Assembly (NCBI GenBank): GCA_022842245.1
Contig: JALHPZ010000006.1
Coordinates: 100,248 to 164,247 of the forward strand
Direction of reading: 5' to 3'
DNA: 64,000 bases
From: Gemmataceae bacterium
GTDB lineage: Bacteria > Planctomycetota > Planctomycetia > Gemmatales > Gemmataceae
Below, in pieces: positions 16,652 to 25,589 of this stretch. Numbering within the stretch: position 1 is the first letter of the stretch; each line of letters starts with the position of its first letter. The translations under genes and the position numbers were made by a program. Under the pieces are notes generated by a model. That model was given only the letters and a program-made list of their open reading frames with translations. It did not search any database and was not told where the DNA came from.

Positions 16652-17056
16652 CTACGGACCTGTGGCCCGGTGCCAGCCAGATTCCGTGAAAGCGTTGCGG
16701 TAGATCAGCCCGGCCTTCCGGCACACTTCCCGCGCGACCGCTTCCTGGTCGGGGGTGTCGAATCCGACGAATACGAACGCTGGGTTCAGGTCGATTGTTT
16801 CACTGGAAGCGAACTCCAGCGCGTAGGCCCCGCGTTCATCAACGTAAACCGAGAGCAAACCGCGAGGCCGTACATCGGCGGGCACGTCGGTCGCGGAATA
16901 CCGCCCTTCCGGTTTTCCCTTTGTGGCCTCGACGACCTTCTGGAGTTGTGTCAAGCGACCGCTCACCGACTTTTTCGCGTCGCTGCACCCGGAAAGTGCA
17001 ACCATGGCACATAATGCGAGAATACAAGATGAGATTGTGTGGCAAAGCCGTTTCAT
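16652..17056 (-). CDS. Lipoprotein of unknown function
   Basis: 134 residues. The N-terminus MKRLCHTISSCILALCAMVALSGC ends in a lipobox (LSGC), so the mature protein should start at Cys24 and be lipid-anchored. The remainder is a small alpha/beta domain (GLLSVYVDERGAYALEFASS, NPAFVFVGFDTPDQEAVAREV). No family recognised. It lies 39 nt downstream of another minus-strand hypothetical gene and may be co-transcribed with it. Confidence 0.75.
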   Translation of the reverse strand: MKRLCHTISSCILALCAMVALSGCSDAKKSVSGRLTQLQKVVEATKGKPEGRYSATDVPADVRPRGLLSVYVDERGAYALEFASSETIDLNPAFVFVGFDTPDQEAVAREVCRKAGLIYRNAFTESGWHRATGP

Positions 17057-17095
17057 CCGGTGCGCCCTCCTCCTCCAAACACCAATATTGGCCCA

Positions 17096-17854
17096 TCAAT
17101 AAAAGTCTTCAACCTCATACGTCTCGATGTCGAGGGTCCGTTCAACGAGAGACTTCAATCGGGGATGAAAGCGATGTTGTCGCCGGCCGAATAACTTACC
17201 GCAGTCGATGACGACGGCGAACCGGTATGTCGCCCCGCCCTGTTTGTGCATCGCGTCGCCCGTCCAACCGTTTCGTCCGGCCGCACTGAGCTGTGTAGGG
17301 TCAAATGCCGCACCGCACTGCGGGCATCGCGCCGCGAGGCGTGCGGAGTAAAATGGGTCTTCGTCCGATTCTGGTTCGCACTCGACGGTGTGGCCATTTG
17401 GGCACGTGGGCGGTGGTTCGAACGGGTCAATGATCTCGGACGTGTGGTAGATGAAGTCGCGTCCAAAGTGGAGCTGGACCTCGTAGTAGCAATTCGCAGC
17501 ATCAGTGGGGTCATCGAACGGAAGTGGTTCGAGCGGGTAGCGGAGACCACTCGTGCCCAACGACTCAACAGGCCACACCACCATCAAGTCTCGATCGGCG
17601 TAGCTGTCGAATAACTCGGGAAGGGGTGCTGTGAAGGAATCCTCTCTTCCGACGGTGAGAGCGTAGTGACCGTGTCCCTGCGCGGGTTTGTAGAGCAGAC
17701 TCTGCTCAAACGGGATTTGAGCCAGTGCAGGGTCATCGGGGCCGAGCAGCCATCCGTCATCCCGGAGCCTGGTAACGAGTTCGAGCGCGGCATCGGGGCG
17801 CGGTCGAAACGTATTGGGTCTGGGAATCAGATAACAGCGATATTCTACGCCCAC
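17096..17854 (-). CDS. Hypothetical protein with zinc-ribbon-like cysteine pairs
   Basis: 252 residues, start MGVEYRCYLIPRPNTFRPRPD. No signal peptide or membrane segment. CPNGH and CPQCG, about 30 residues apart, look like the two knuckles of a zinc ribbon placed late in the chain (about residues 150-190). The N-terminal part (LELVTRLRDDGWLLGP) resembles proteins that take an index/coordinate-like input, but I cannot name the family. The codon pattern and GC are slightly lower than the window's average. Confidence 0.7.
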   Translation of the reverse strand: MGVEYRCYLIPRPNTFRPRPDAALELVTRLRDDGWLLGPDDPALAQIPFEQSLLYKPAQGHGHYALTVGREDSFTAPLPELFDSYADRDLMVVWPVESLGTSGLRYPLEPLPFDDPTDAANCYYEVQLHFGRDFIYHTSEIIDPFEPPPTCPNGHTVECEPESDEDPFYSARLAARCPQCGAAFDPTQLSAAGRNGWTGDAMHKQGGATYRFAVVIDCGKLFGRRQHRFHPRLKSLVERTLDIETYEVEDFY

Positions 17855-18246
17855 GGTTCTTTGCCTCCGCCGCTGAACAAGTAATTCTGTCGCCTACAAG
17901 CGATATATCACGGTTGAATCCTAACCAGAAAATCCAGTACCGCAAGGATTTTCAGCACGAATCGTCCCCGAGCAAAACAAGATGTCGAATACCGTCGCCG
18001 GGCGGCGACAGATACCGGTATTCCCTCGCATACCCACCGCGCCTGTCAGACTTATCCGACCCCATACGGGCCTCGACTGCTGTGTTCAGTTTTGATAACC
18101 ATCATCGTAATAGTGAACATAATAATACTATTTGATATTCATGTTCGCACATCGCCAACCCCCGTGCGACACGGAATGGCGATGTCCTTCGAATCTGGCA
18201 GGTCGGACTCCGGTTTTACTCGATCTCGCCGCTGGTTTTTCCAGCC

Positions 18247-18400
18247 ACGCGCGCGGTACAATCCGCTTCATCCGTTCCGTTCGATCCCGGTCCCAAGCCG
18301 GGACCGGCCCGAAGGAGCACCCTGAAGCCGTTCCCATTCCCGGTATGGATCCCTTCCTCGAAGTCACAAGCCATGGACGAGTTTCCAGCACCAGAAGATG
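18247..18400 (+). pseudogene. Decayed DUF4058 leader plus 5' gene fragment (copy A)
   Basis: This matches the leader of the intact DUF4058 gene (gcgcggtacaat, atccgtt, ggaccggcccg, gagcaccctgaag). It then reads PFPGMDPFLE and a few codons more with substitutions before homology is lost at about 18400. The family start is PFPGMDPFLEDPKHW, so this is the 5' end of a lost gene copy. Confidence 0.75.
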
Positions 18401-18580
18401 CAAAAACGGCCACGTCTCGGAGCCGAGGGAACCCCGCGAAATCGACGTAAGTCCTTACGGGGTCTGTATCGACCGGAGTGGGTCCGGAAAAAAGAGTGGG
18501 TCCGCCGGAGGGTGGCGCGGGCGCGGCGGAACCACTCCCGGCCGATTCCGGGGATCGCGAAGCGCGTCGGCTCGTTTCTG

Positions 18581-18682
18581 TTTGAGCGCGCGCCCGCCGG
18601 CGCGGTACAAGCGGTGCAATCCGTATCATCCGTCAATTTTCCCGGCCCGACTGCCGCCGGACCGGCCCGGAGACGCACACGG
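18581..18682 (+). repeat. DUF4058 leader repeat (copy B) without its gene
   Basis: About 100 nt nearly identical to 19320-19422: tttgagcgcgcgcccg, ggcgcggtacaa, ggtgcaatccgtatcatccg, ggagacgcac. It carries the same TTGAGC/TACAAG spacing of 18 nt as copy C. No DUF4058 coding sequence follows; the next start is the unrelated GTG at 18756. Confidence 0.85.
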
Positions 18683-18755
18683 TTGACAAACGTACATTAT
18701 CGCTTACGGTACGTCGTCCCCGCTCACTTCCTCGCCTCCCGATACGAGGTGCCCC

Positions 18756-19320
18756 GTGGTCTGCCTCGCCTCCACCATCGATCCCGCCTTCCGCGTCGCG
18801 GCGGAGGCGGTCGCGCAGGGGAGCTCCCTCGAAGCGGCGGCACGCGAAGGGAACGTCCCCCTCGACGATCTGAACCGCTATCGCACGAACGAATCCGCGA
18901 CATGGAACCGATTCGTCCGCCGGGAACGCAAGCGCTGCCTCGGGCAGTCGGGGTCGGAGGCGCTGCTCGCGCTCCGCAAGCTGCTCCGCCACACGGACGA
19001 CAAACTCGTCCTCCAGGCGGCCGTCTGCCTGCTCAAGGTCTGGATGACCTCGATGCGCCACGGGGAGAAGAACAAGACGGCGATGCCGTTCGATCTTCAA
19101 GCCGTCGCGGCCGACATGATGGCGAAGATGACACCCGAAGAAGTGCACCGCGATATCGACGATTACTACGGCATCCAACGATCCGACGACCCGGACGACC
19201 TGCCGGATGGCGATGCGCTGTTCGGCGGGCGTCCGAAGCCGATTCCGCCGACGCGACCGTCCGGTGGGCGGGACGACGGGCCCCTCGATGAGACGAGCGG
19301 CGGGCCGCGGCCAAATCTGT
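18756..19320 (+). CDS. Hypothetical protein whose 3' end runs into the DUF4058 leader
   Basis: The GTG at 18756 is preceded by ACGAGGTG. The frame encodes helical sequence (IDPAFRVAAEAVAQGSSLEAAAREGNVPLDDL) resembling a small HTH-like planctomycete protein, continuing with LLALRKLLRHTDDKLVLQAAVCLL and VHRDIDDYYGI. No stop occurs before DUF4058-leader copy C begins at about 19316. The frame stays open, out of register with the DUF4058 gene, to 20201. The native stop has probably been lost by recombination between leader copies. I end the feature where the repeat starts; a longer fused product is possible but looks like shadow sequence. Confidence 0.5.
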
Positions 19321-19350
19321 TTGAGCGCGCGCCCGGCGGCGCGGTACAAT
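19321..19350 (+). promoter_or_regulatory. Promoter in DUF4058 leader (copy C)
   Basis: TTGAGC (19321-19326) and TACAAT (19345-19350), separated by 18 nt, form a good sigma-70-like pair 73 nt upstream of the DUF4058 start. The same pair is kept in copy B (TTGAGC/TACAAG). In copy A the -10 is kept and the -35 decayed. Confidence 0.55.
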
Positions 19351-19422
19351 CGGTGCAATCCGTATCATCCGAATCGATCGTTCCCGGTCCCACGCCCCGG
19401 ACCGACCCGGAGACGCACCCCG

Positions 19423-20112
19423 ATGCCCAGCCCCTTCCCCGGAATGGACCCGTTCCTCGAAGACCCGAAGCACTGGAAGAGCTTCCAGCACCAGTTCGTC
19501 GCCGCGCTGTACCACACGCTGCTGCCCGGCCTCGTGGACCGCTACCGCGCGCGCGTCGGGATGCGGTCGTACACGGTGGAGATGCCGCTGTTCACGTCGG
19601 TGGTGCGCGAGCAGCACGAGGAGCCGTTCATCGAGATCCGCGAGCGCGGGGACGGGCGGCTGGTGACGTTGATCGACCTCGCCAGCCCGGCGAACAAGAC
19701 GACGGCGACGGGCCGCGAGGCGTACCTGGCGACGCGCAAGCTGGTGGAGTCGCAGCGGGCGAACGCGCTGGAGATCGATCTGTCGACGCAGGGGTCGCCG
19801 CTGCTGGACTATTCGCGGGACGCGCTGCCGGAGCACGATTACACCTTCACGGTGACGCGGGCGATGGCGCCGGGGAAGTTCGAGATCTACACGGCGACGG
19901 TGCAGAAGCGCCTGCCGAAGTTCAAGCTGCCGCTGGCGGTGGACGACCGGGACGCGATGCTGGACTTGCAGGACGTGTTCCGGCGGGCGTACGACCTCGG
20001 CGGGTTCGCGAAGCAGCTGCGCTACGGCGACCCGCTGCCGGGGTGCGTGAAACTGTCGGACGTGGGTCGATCGTGGGTGGAGCTGCTGTTGAAGCAGTCG
20101 AACCTGCGGTAG
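19423..20112 (+). CDS. DUF4058 family protein
   Basis: 229 residues. The start MPSPFPGMDPFLEDPKHWKS is the diagnostic opening of DUF4058, a family frequent in planctomycetes and cyanobacteria. Further on are YRARVGMRSYTVEMPLFTSV, EPFIEIRERGDGRLVTLIDLASPANK and a conserved LPLAVDDRDAMLDLQDVF. There is no signal peptide. The family is related in fold to Cas/nuclease-like proteins only by speculation; its function is unknown. It follows a duplicated promoter/leader, of which two other copies have lost their genes, so the family has expanded and decayed locally. Confidence 0.88.
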   Translation: MPSPFPGMDPFLEDPKHWKSFQHQFVAALYHTLLPGLVDRYRARVGMRSYTVEMPLFTSVVREQHEEPFIEIRERGDGRLVTLIDLASPANKTTATGREAYLATRKLVESQRANALEIDLSTQGSPLLDYSRDALPEHDYTFTVTRAMAPGKFEIYTATVQKRLPKFKLPLAVDDRDAMLDLQDVFRRAYDLGGFAKQLRYGDPLPGCVKLSDVGRSWVELLLKQSNLR

Positions 20113-20137
20113 GGTTTGCGCCCGGCGGTGAAATTCG

Positions 20138-20165
20138 CGCCATCGCGGGAGGAGTCGCGATGGCG
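20138..20165. terminator. Hairpin downstream of DUF4058
   Basis: A 10-bp perfect stem cgccatcgcg/cgcgatggcg with an 8-nt loop lies 25 nt past the stop. No T-tract follows, so termination is possible but not assured. Confidence 0.4.
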
Positions 20166-20333
20166 GCGGAAAATTGCGTCGATGCGCGATTCATCTTTTG
20201 ACGGATTTTCCGATTCGCGCTGTCATACGCCAACGGCGGGCTACATTCTTCGCAAGACGAGTTTCGCTCGACCGTCGCACCCCGTCGCCCCGCGTGCGTC
20301 GGTCCGAGCCTCCGGCACCCTCCGGTTTCCCCC

Positions 20334-22580
20334 ATGTCACTCCGTAGGCTCGGCTCTCCCGACGCACCGAAGACCCCGCCGCCGTCCCCGCCCCTGATGC
20401 GCAAGTTGCTGGCGTCGTCCATCGTGCCGGCGGGCGATTGGGAGGCACTCGGTTCCAACCGTCGCGATGCGGTGCTGGCGGCGCCGGACGACGACCATCT
20501 CTTGAACGCGTTGCTCGCGGTGAACCTGCTGACTCCCTATCAGGTGGGGCGGCTGCGATCGAACGAGTGGCACACGCTGGTGCTGGGCAACTATCGGGTG
20601 CTGGAGAAGATCGGCGCCGGCGGCATGGGCGTGGTCTTCCGGGCGGAGCACGTGAAGCTGCGGAAGCCGGTGGCGGTGAAGGCGCTGTTCGTGGACGGGG
20701 AGAAGAACCGTCGGGCGCTGGATCGCTTCTTCAACGAGGTGCTGGCGGTCACGCGGCTGAAGCACCCGCACATTGTGGCGGCGGTGGACGCCGGGGAGCA
20801 GCCGGGGGCCGGGCCGAACGGCGCGCCGGTGCCGTATCTGGTGATGGAGTACGTGGCGGGTCAGAACCTCGAGGACGCGGTGACGGCGGACGGGCCGATG
20901 CCGATCGAGAAGTCGTGCCTGGTGATCCATCAGGTGGCGGACGCGCTGACGGAGGCGCACCGGCAAGGGTTGATCCACCGGGACATCAAGCCGGGGAACG
21001 TGCTGATCGCGCCGGACGGGGCGGCGAAGCTGCTGGACTTCGGGGTGGCGCGGCTGCCGACGCCGGACGACCGGCTGACGAAGGACGGGGCGCGCCTGGG
21101 CACGATCGGCTACATGGCGCCGGAGCAGGTGCGGAACGCGCGGGGCGTGGATGCGCGGGCGGACGTGTTCGGGCTGGGCGCGACGTTGTTCTTCATGTTG
21201 ACGGGCCGCGATCCGTTCGAGCCGCCGATTGGCGCGGCGGGGGCGTTGCATCCGCCGTCGGTGCGGGAGTACCGGTCGGAGGTGCCGGCGGCATTGGACG
21301 CGACGCTGGGTCGGCTGATGGCGTTGCGGGCGGACGACCGCGTGTCGTCGGCCGAGGCGGCGATGCGGGAGCTGATGCCGTTTTTGAAGTCGATCACGCG
21401 GCCGGTGGCGCGGCCGCTGCCGGAGACGGCCGAGTCGGCGGCGACGGACACCGCGCCCGACGGCGTGCCGGACGCCATGCCCGCGCCGCACCGCATCCTC
21501 ATCGTGGACGACCAGGTGGATGTGCGCCGCGTCTGCAAGCTCGCCATCGCCGGCGACGGTGCGAAGTGCGACGAGGTCGGCACCGGACCGGACGCGCTGA
21601 CGCGGGTTCGCGAGACCGACTATGACCTCGTGCTGCTGGACGTGGACCTACCGGGGCTGAACGGCGAGCAGGTGCTGCGGAAGATCCGCCAGCATCCGCC
21701 GTCGCCGAACATCAAGGTCATCATGTTGTCGGGCCGCACGAGCGGGGACGAACTCTCGCGGATGCTGAACGCGGGGGCGGACGACTTCCTGACGAAGCCG
21801 TTCAGCCTGGTGCAGCTGCGGGCACGGGTGAAGTCGGCGTTGAAACTGAAGGACGCGCAGGACCGCGCCGAGACGCTCAACGGGCATCTGATGACGCTGA
21901 ACGCGGAGCTGGAGCGCGGGGTAAGTTCGCGGGACGGCGAGCTGCTGATGGCGCGCGGGGCGATGGTGCTGGCGCTGGCGAAACTGGTGGAACAGCGCTC
22001 GGCCGAGACCGGCGCGCACCTGATCCGCCTGCAAAAGTATTGCCGCGTGCTGGGCGACGCGGCGCGGCGCGTGCCCGCCTATGCCGACCGCATCGCCCCG
22101 GACTTCCTCCAGACACTCGAGGACGCGGCCCCGCTGCACGATATCGGCAAGGCCGCCGTGCCCGATTACATCCTGAACAAGCCCGGCCGGCTCGACCCCC
22201 ACGAGCGCGTGCTCATGGAGGCGCACACCACCAACGGTGCCGACACGCTTCAGGAGGTCGCCCGCCGCTACCGCTTCGCCACCGGGTTCCTGCAGATGGC
22301 GACCGACATCGCCCGCCACCACCACGAGAAATGGGACGGTACCGGCTACCCCGACCGCCTCGCCGGCGAAGAGATCCCGCTGGCGGCGCGCCTCCTCGCC
22401 CTCTGCGACGTCTACGACGCCCTCCGCTCCCGACGCGTCTACAAGCCGTCGCTGTCGCACAACATGGCGCTCATGACCATGATGGACGCGTCGCCGGGCC
22501 ACTTCGATCCGGGTCTCGTGCCCGTCTTCCGCAGCATCGCCGACAAGTTCGACGAAATCTACCGCGAAACCGCGGAGTAG
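20334..22580 (+). CDS. Ser/Thr protein kinase - receiver - HD-GYP fusion
   Basis: 748 residues, all cytoplasmic. The kinase (about 87-350) has the Gly loop GAGGMG (94-99), Lys116 (VAVK), HRDIKPGN (215-222) and DFG (235-237). A receiver domain (about 386-505) has Asp392/Asp393, phospho-acceptor Asp436 (LLDVDLP), Ser466 and Lys488. A coiled-coil-like helix joins it to an HD-GYP domain (about 540-745) with HDIGK (602-606) and HHHEKWDGTGYP (662-673), complete catalytic motifs of a cyclic-di-GMP phosphodiesterase. The start ATG follows a long 221-nt leader. The fusion suggests that phosphorylation, either by the kinase or by an unknown histidine kinase, controls c-di-GMP hydrolysis. Confidence 0.92.
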   Translation: MSLRRLGSPDAPKTPPPSPPLMRKLLASSIVPAGDWEALGSNRRDAVLAAPDDDHLLNALLAVNLLTPYQVGRLRSNEWHTLVLGNYRVLEKIGAGGMGVVFRAEHVKLRKPVAVKALFVDGEKNRRALDRFFNEVLAVTRLKHPHIVAAVDAGEQPGAGPNGAPVPYLVMEYVAGQNLEDAVTADGPMPIEKSCLVIHQVADALTEAHRQGLIHRDIKPGNVLIAPDGAAKLLDFGVARLPTPDDRLTKDGARLGTIGYMAPEQVRNARGVDARADVFGLGATLFFMLTGRDPFEPPIGAAGALHPPSVREYRSEVPAALDATLGRLMALRADDRVSSAEAAMRELMPFLKSITRPVARPLPETAESAATDTAPDGVPDAMPAPHRILIVDDQVDVRRVCKLAIAGDGAKCDEVGTGPDALTRVRETDYDLVLLDVDLPGLNGEQVLRKIRQHPPSPNIKVIMLSGRTSGDELSRMLNAGADDFLTKPFSLVQLRARVKSALKLKDAQDRAETLNGHLMTLNAELERGVSSRDGELLMARGAMVLALAKLVEQRSAETGAHLIRLQKYCRVLGDAARRVPAYADRIAPDFLQTLEDAAPLHDIGKAAVPDYILNKPGRLDPHERVLMEAHTTNGADTLQEVARRYRFATGFLQMATDIARHHHEKWDGTGYPDRLAGEEIPLAARLLALCDVYDALRSRRVYKPSLSHNMALMTMMDASPGHFDPGLVPVFRSIADKFDEIYRETAE

Positions 22581-22750
22581 TTTCGGGCACCCGCTCCGCG
22601 AGTGCCCCGTGCGGCCTTTCCGAAATCCCGAACGCATCCGGGGATACTCGCGGAGCGAGAACCCGACTCTGGAGCGATCCGCGCGAACCCGATCCGGTTC
22701 CGAAACGTAAATTGGCCGGACACTTGCGGCCGTGCTAGAATCGCGGGACC

Positions 22751-23050
22751 ATGACGCTCGGCCAATTGCAAGATCGAATCCGGGAACTGTACGGCGATAA
22801 AGATTCCCGCCGCGGCGTCGAAGGCACCTTCATGTGGTTCCTCGAAGAGGTCGGCGAACTCGCCGGCGCCCTGCGCGGGGGGACTCACGACGAGCGCGTC
22901 CTCGAATTCGCCGACGTGCTGGCGTGGCTGGCGACCTTGGCGAATGGAGTCGGCGTAAATCTCGACGACGCCATCGCGCGGAAATACGGCACCGGTTGCC
23001 CCGGCTGCCGTCAGATACCTTGTGCCTGCGACCTCGCGGAGAAGCCGTGA
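22751..23050 (+). CDS. MazG-like nucleotide pyrophosphohydrolase domain protein
   Basis: 99 residues. The first helices (TLGQLQDRIRELYGDKDSRRG) and FMWFLEEVGELAGALRGG carry the MazG E-x-x-E metal motif. The second acidic pair (E-F-A-D) is in RVLEFADVLAWLATLANG, after which the helix ends with a Cys-rich tail (CPGCRQIPCACD). Such small proteins hydrolyse non-canonical or alarmone-type nucleotides. The stop overlaps the GTG of the next gene by 4 nt, indicating coupling. Confidence 0.8.
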   Translation: MTLGQLQDRIRELYGDKDSRRGVEGTFMWFLEEVGELAGALRGGTHDERVLEFADVLAWLATLANGVGVNLDDAIARKYGTGCPGCRQIPCACDLAEKP

Positions 23051-25467
23051 CCCGTCCCTTCTTTCGGTGCCTCGCGGTGTTCACGGCGCTCACGCTGGCC
23101 GTTGCGTCCGCTGCCGCGCAGTCGCACCCGATCAAGATCAAGTCCGTCAAGACCGGCTTCCCCCACGGCCCGAACGTTTCCCAGCGCGACGACGACGGCA
23201 GCGGTTCCTATATCTGCAAAACCAACTTCTGGACCCCCGTTTACCTCGAACTGGAAATCCTCCGCACCGTCGATCGCCCGGCCGTCGTCGTCCTCGAAGC
23301 CAGCGACCCCGACGACCTCGGCACCAGCGTGACCGTGCCGTTGCAGAACCTTTCGGACGTACGCCCCGGCACCACGCTCTCCGCCGCCGAACTTGCCTAC
23401 CTGCCCTGCGTCCGCCTCGGCGGCCGCGACCTGTCCGTCTCCATCCGCGACCCCGGCAGCGGCCGCAATCTCGCCGAACCCAAACGCCTCAGCTTCGTCC
23501 GCAGCAAGGACACCTCCGCTTACGTCGTCCTGTCGCTCGGATCCCGGCTGCCCGGATTCGAGTTGCCCCCCGAGGCCCCCGGCGCCAATCGCGGCTCGAA
23601 GGTCGAGTTGGCCGTCATCGATAATCCGTACCTCCTGCCCGACCGCTGGTATGGCTACGACGCCGCCGACCTCGTCGTCCTCGCCACCGGCTCGGCGTCC
23701 GTGCAGAACTTCCTCGCCCCGCTCTTCACCGATCCGCAGCACAAACCGCGCCTCGATGCGCTTGTCGAGTGGGTCCGTCGCGGCGGGCGGCTGGTCGTCA
23801 GTGTGGGCCAGAACGCCGGAGTTGCCGCCAGTTTCCCCGTGTTGCAGGAACTCCTGCCGATGCGCCTGCCACGGGAAAACCTCGTCGAGCAGGTGAAGGA
23901 CCTCCCGATGGAGTGGCTCACCCACGGCGTGAGCGAGAAGAAGACCAAGCTGAATACACTCGCGGCGAAAGGGGGCACCTTCCCGCTCGTCCGCTTCGAG
24001 CCGCACGCCGAACGGGGTGCCCGGCAGATCGTGCCGCCGGCTGACTCGCTGCGCGAAGGCACACGCCGCGCCGTTGTGCAGGCACCCTACGGCCTCGGGC
24101 GCGTCACCCTCGTCGCGTTCGACCTCGACCGCTCCCCCTTCGTCGACTACGACGACCGCCCCCGCGCCTGGGACCTGATCCTCCGCGAGTGCGGCGCCAA
24201 CCGCGCGCCCCAGTCGTTCAACAAGAACAACTACTCCTACTCCGGCATCGCCGAGGATGAACTCGCCAACGAGATGCGCCAGCACGCCGACGCCTTCGCC
24301 AGCGTCCCCGTCATCTCCTTCGGCTGGGTTGCCGCGTTCATCGTCCTCTACACGCTGCTCATCGGACCGGTCGAATACTACGTGCTCAAGAAAGTCTTCA
24401 AGCGGCTCGAACTCACCTGGATCACCTTCCCGATCATCGTTCTCACCGTCAGCGCGATCGCCTACTTCAGCGCCTACGCGCTGAAAGGGAGCGACATGAA
24501 GGTGAACAAGGTGGACATCGTCGACATCGACCCGACGACCAACCGTGTCTACGGGCGCACCTGGTTCACGGTATTCAGCCCGCGCATCGACACCTACCGC
24601 GTCGGCGTCGAACCCGCGCCCGGCTGGGCCGCCCCCGGCGGCGCACACGGCGGCGCCCTCGTCGACTGGACCGGCGCCGGCAGCGGCCGCCGCGGCGGAC
24701 TCTTCCGCCGCTCCTACCAGTACGGCCTCACGCAGCCCGGCGACCCCGCCACCGCCCGCTTCGCCGACGGGCTTGTCGATGTGCCGATCCAGGTCTGGTC
24801 CACCAAGGGCTTCACCGTCGACTGGAACGCCGTCCTCGACAAGGCCGCGCCGCCCGTCGTCTCCGAACTCGTCCATCCGCCGGCGAACCCGGCGAACGTC
24901 GTCGGCACCTTCACCCTGAACCTGCCGTTCAAGGAACTGCAAGACGTGCACCTCGTCTACGCCGGCAAGGCGTACAAGTGGGACGCGATCCCGACCGGTG
25001 TGCCTGTGAACGCCTTCCTGGACGACACCAAGGTTGACGGCGACTGGATCGCGAAGCTGACGAGCCTGTCGGTGTTCACCACCGTAAATCAGCCGAACTT
25101 CGGCCGCGCCAGCACGCAGAAACTGCAATCGAACGGCGCGGCGCCGGCGTTTCAGATGATGTTCCACGAGGAGACGCTGAAGTCGAACGACACCGCCGCC
25201 CCGCGCAACAGCACGCTCCGCCGGCTCGATCAATCGTGGCGGCTCTCCAGCCTGCACCGCGACGAGGTGATCGTGGTCGGCCGCGTCCCCGCCGTCCGCG
25301 ATGTTCCCGCGGAGGATCTTCTGACGGCCGCGGACTCGCCGTCGCCCACCCGCATTTGGCTCAAGGAACTGCCCGGCGGCGCGGCGAAACGCACCCTGCA
25401 ACAGGGCACGCTCCAGCAGGAAACCTTCGTGCGAATCTACCTTCCCGTGAAACCGTTCAAGAAGTGA
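23047..25467 (+). CDS. Large membrane protein, likely partner of an ABC-type ATPase
   Basis: 806 residues from a GTG that overlaps the upstream TGA (GTGA). A signal peptide (FFRCLAVFTALTLAVASAAAQ) is followed by an extracytoplasmic beta-rich region. It continues into an alpha/beta segment (DAADLVVLATGSASVQNF, VEWVRRGGRLVVSVGQN) that resembles the GATase-like fold of GldG-type and similar proteins. Two transmembrane helices (FGWVAAFIVLYTLLIGPVEYY; ITFPIIVLTVSAIAYFSAY) come next, then a C-terminal extracellular domain. Gene order with an ABC ATPase 123 nt downstream fits a planctomycete transporter or surface-anchoring cassette. No permease is adjacent. Confidence 0.65.
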   Translation: MTRPFFRCLAVFTALTLAVASAAAQSHPIKIKSVKTGFPHGPNVSQRDDDGSGSYICKTNFWTPVYLELEILRTVDRPAVVVLEASDPDDLGTSVTVPLQNLSDVRPGTTLSAAELAYLPCVRLGGRDLSVSIRDPGSGRNLAEPKRLSFVRSKDTSAYVVLSLGSRLPGFELPPEAPGANRGSKVELAVIDNPYLLPDRWYGYDAADLVVLATGSASVQNFLAPLFTDPQHKPRLDALVEWVRRGGRLVVSVGQNAGVAASFPVLQELLPMRLPRENLVEQVKDLPMEWLTHGVSEKKTKLNTLAAKGGTFPLVRFEPHAERGARQIVPPADSLREGTRRAVVQAPYGLGRVTLVAFDLDRSPFVDYDDRPRAWDLILRECGANRAPQSFNKNNYSYSGIAEDELANEMRQHADAFASVPVISFGWVAAFIVLYTLLIGPVEYYVLKKVFKRLELTWITFPIIVLTVSAIAYFSAYALKGSDMKVNKVDIVDIDPTTNRVYGRTWFTVFSPRIDTYRVGVEPAPGWAAPGGAHGGALVDWTGAGSGRRGGLFRRSYQYGLTQPGDPATARFADGLVDVPIQVWSTKGFTVDWNAVLDKAAPPVVSELVHPPANPANVVGTFTLNLPFKELQDVHLVYAGKAYKWDAIPTGVPVNAFLDDTKVDGDWIAKLTSLSVFTTVNQPNFGRASTQKLQSNGAAPAFQMMFHEETLKSNDTAAPRNSTLRRLDQSWRLSSLHRDEVIVVGRVPAVRDVPAEDLLTAADSPSPTRIWLKELPGGAAKRTLQQGTLQQETFVRIYLPVKPFKK

Positions 25468-25477
25468 AGATGAATGG

Positions 25478-25565
25478 CCACAGATAAAAACGGATTAATC
25501 CAGATAGAGTCGGGGTTCTAAACATTGAATTGGTTTTATCCGTGTTTATCCGTGTTCATCTGTGG
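25478..25565. repeat. Intergenic inverted repeat of the 'cacggat' family
   Basis: Arms around gccacagat and atctgtggc enclose repeats of atccgtgtt. Similar text occurs at 30369-30470 and 33534-33615. It fills the gap before the ABC ATPase. Confidence 0.65.
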
Positions 25566-25589
25566 CTCAAAATTCTTTCGAGACCCTCC

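Larger units (their letters stand above)
17855..18755. other. Gene-poor, AT-richer region with decayed DUF4058-leader copies
   Basis: This gap of about 900 nt has a local AT-rich block at 18085-18150 (runs of aataata). It also holds two degenerate copies of a promoter/leader that belongs to the DUF4058 gene at 19.4 kb (listed separately). The open frames here are short, GC-driven and lack start signals. I see no intact gene. Confidence 0.6.

Noticed and set aside
18132..18686. Possible genes in the 18-kb gap
   Set aside because: Overlapping frames on both strands, no ribosome sites, and the stretch includes decayed copies of the DUF4058 leader, so it is better explained as remnant DNA.
20438..21625. 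Second frame over the kinase domain rich in Gly/Ala/Arg
   Set aside because: Out of frame with clear kinase motifs; a composition effect.
23011..25401. Long open frame (about 800 codons) on the strand opposite the large membrane protein gene
   Set aside because: It mirrors the GC-rich codon bias of the real gene, has no motifs, and its composition (runs of V, G, R, D) is that of an antisense shadow.
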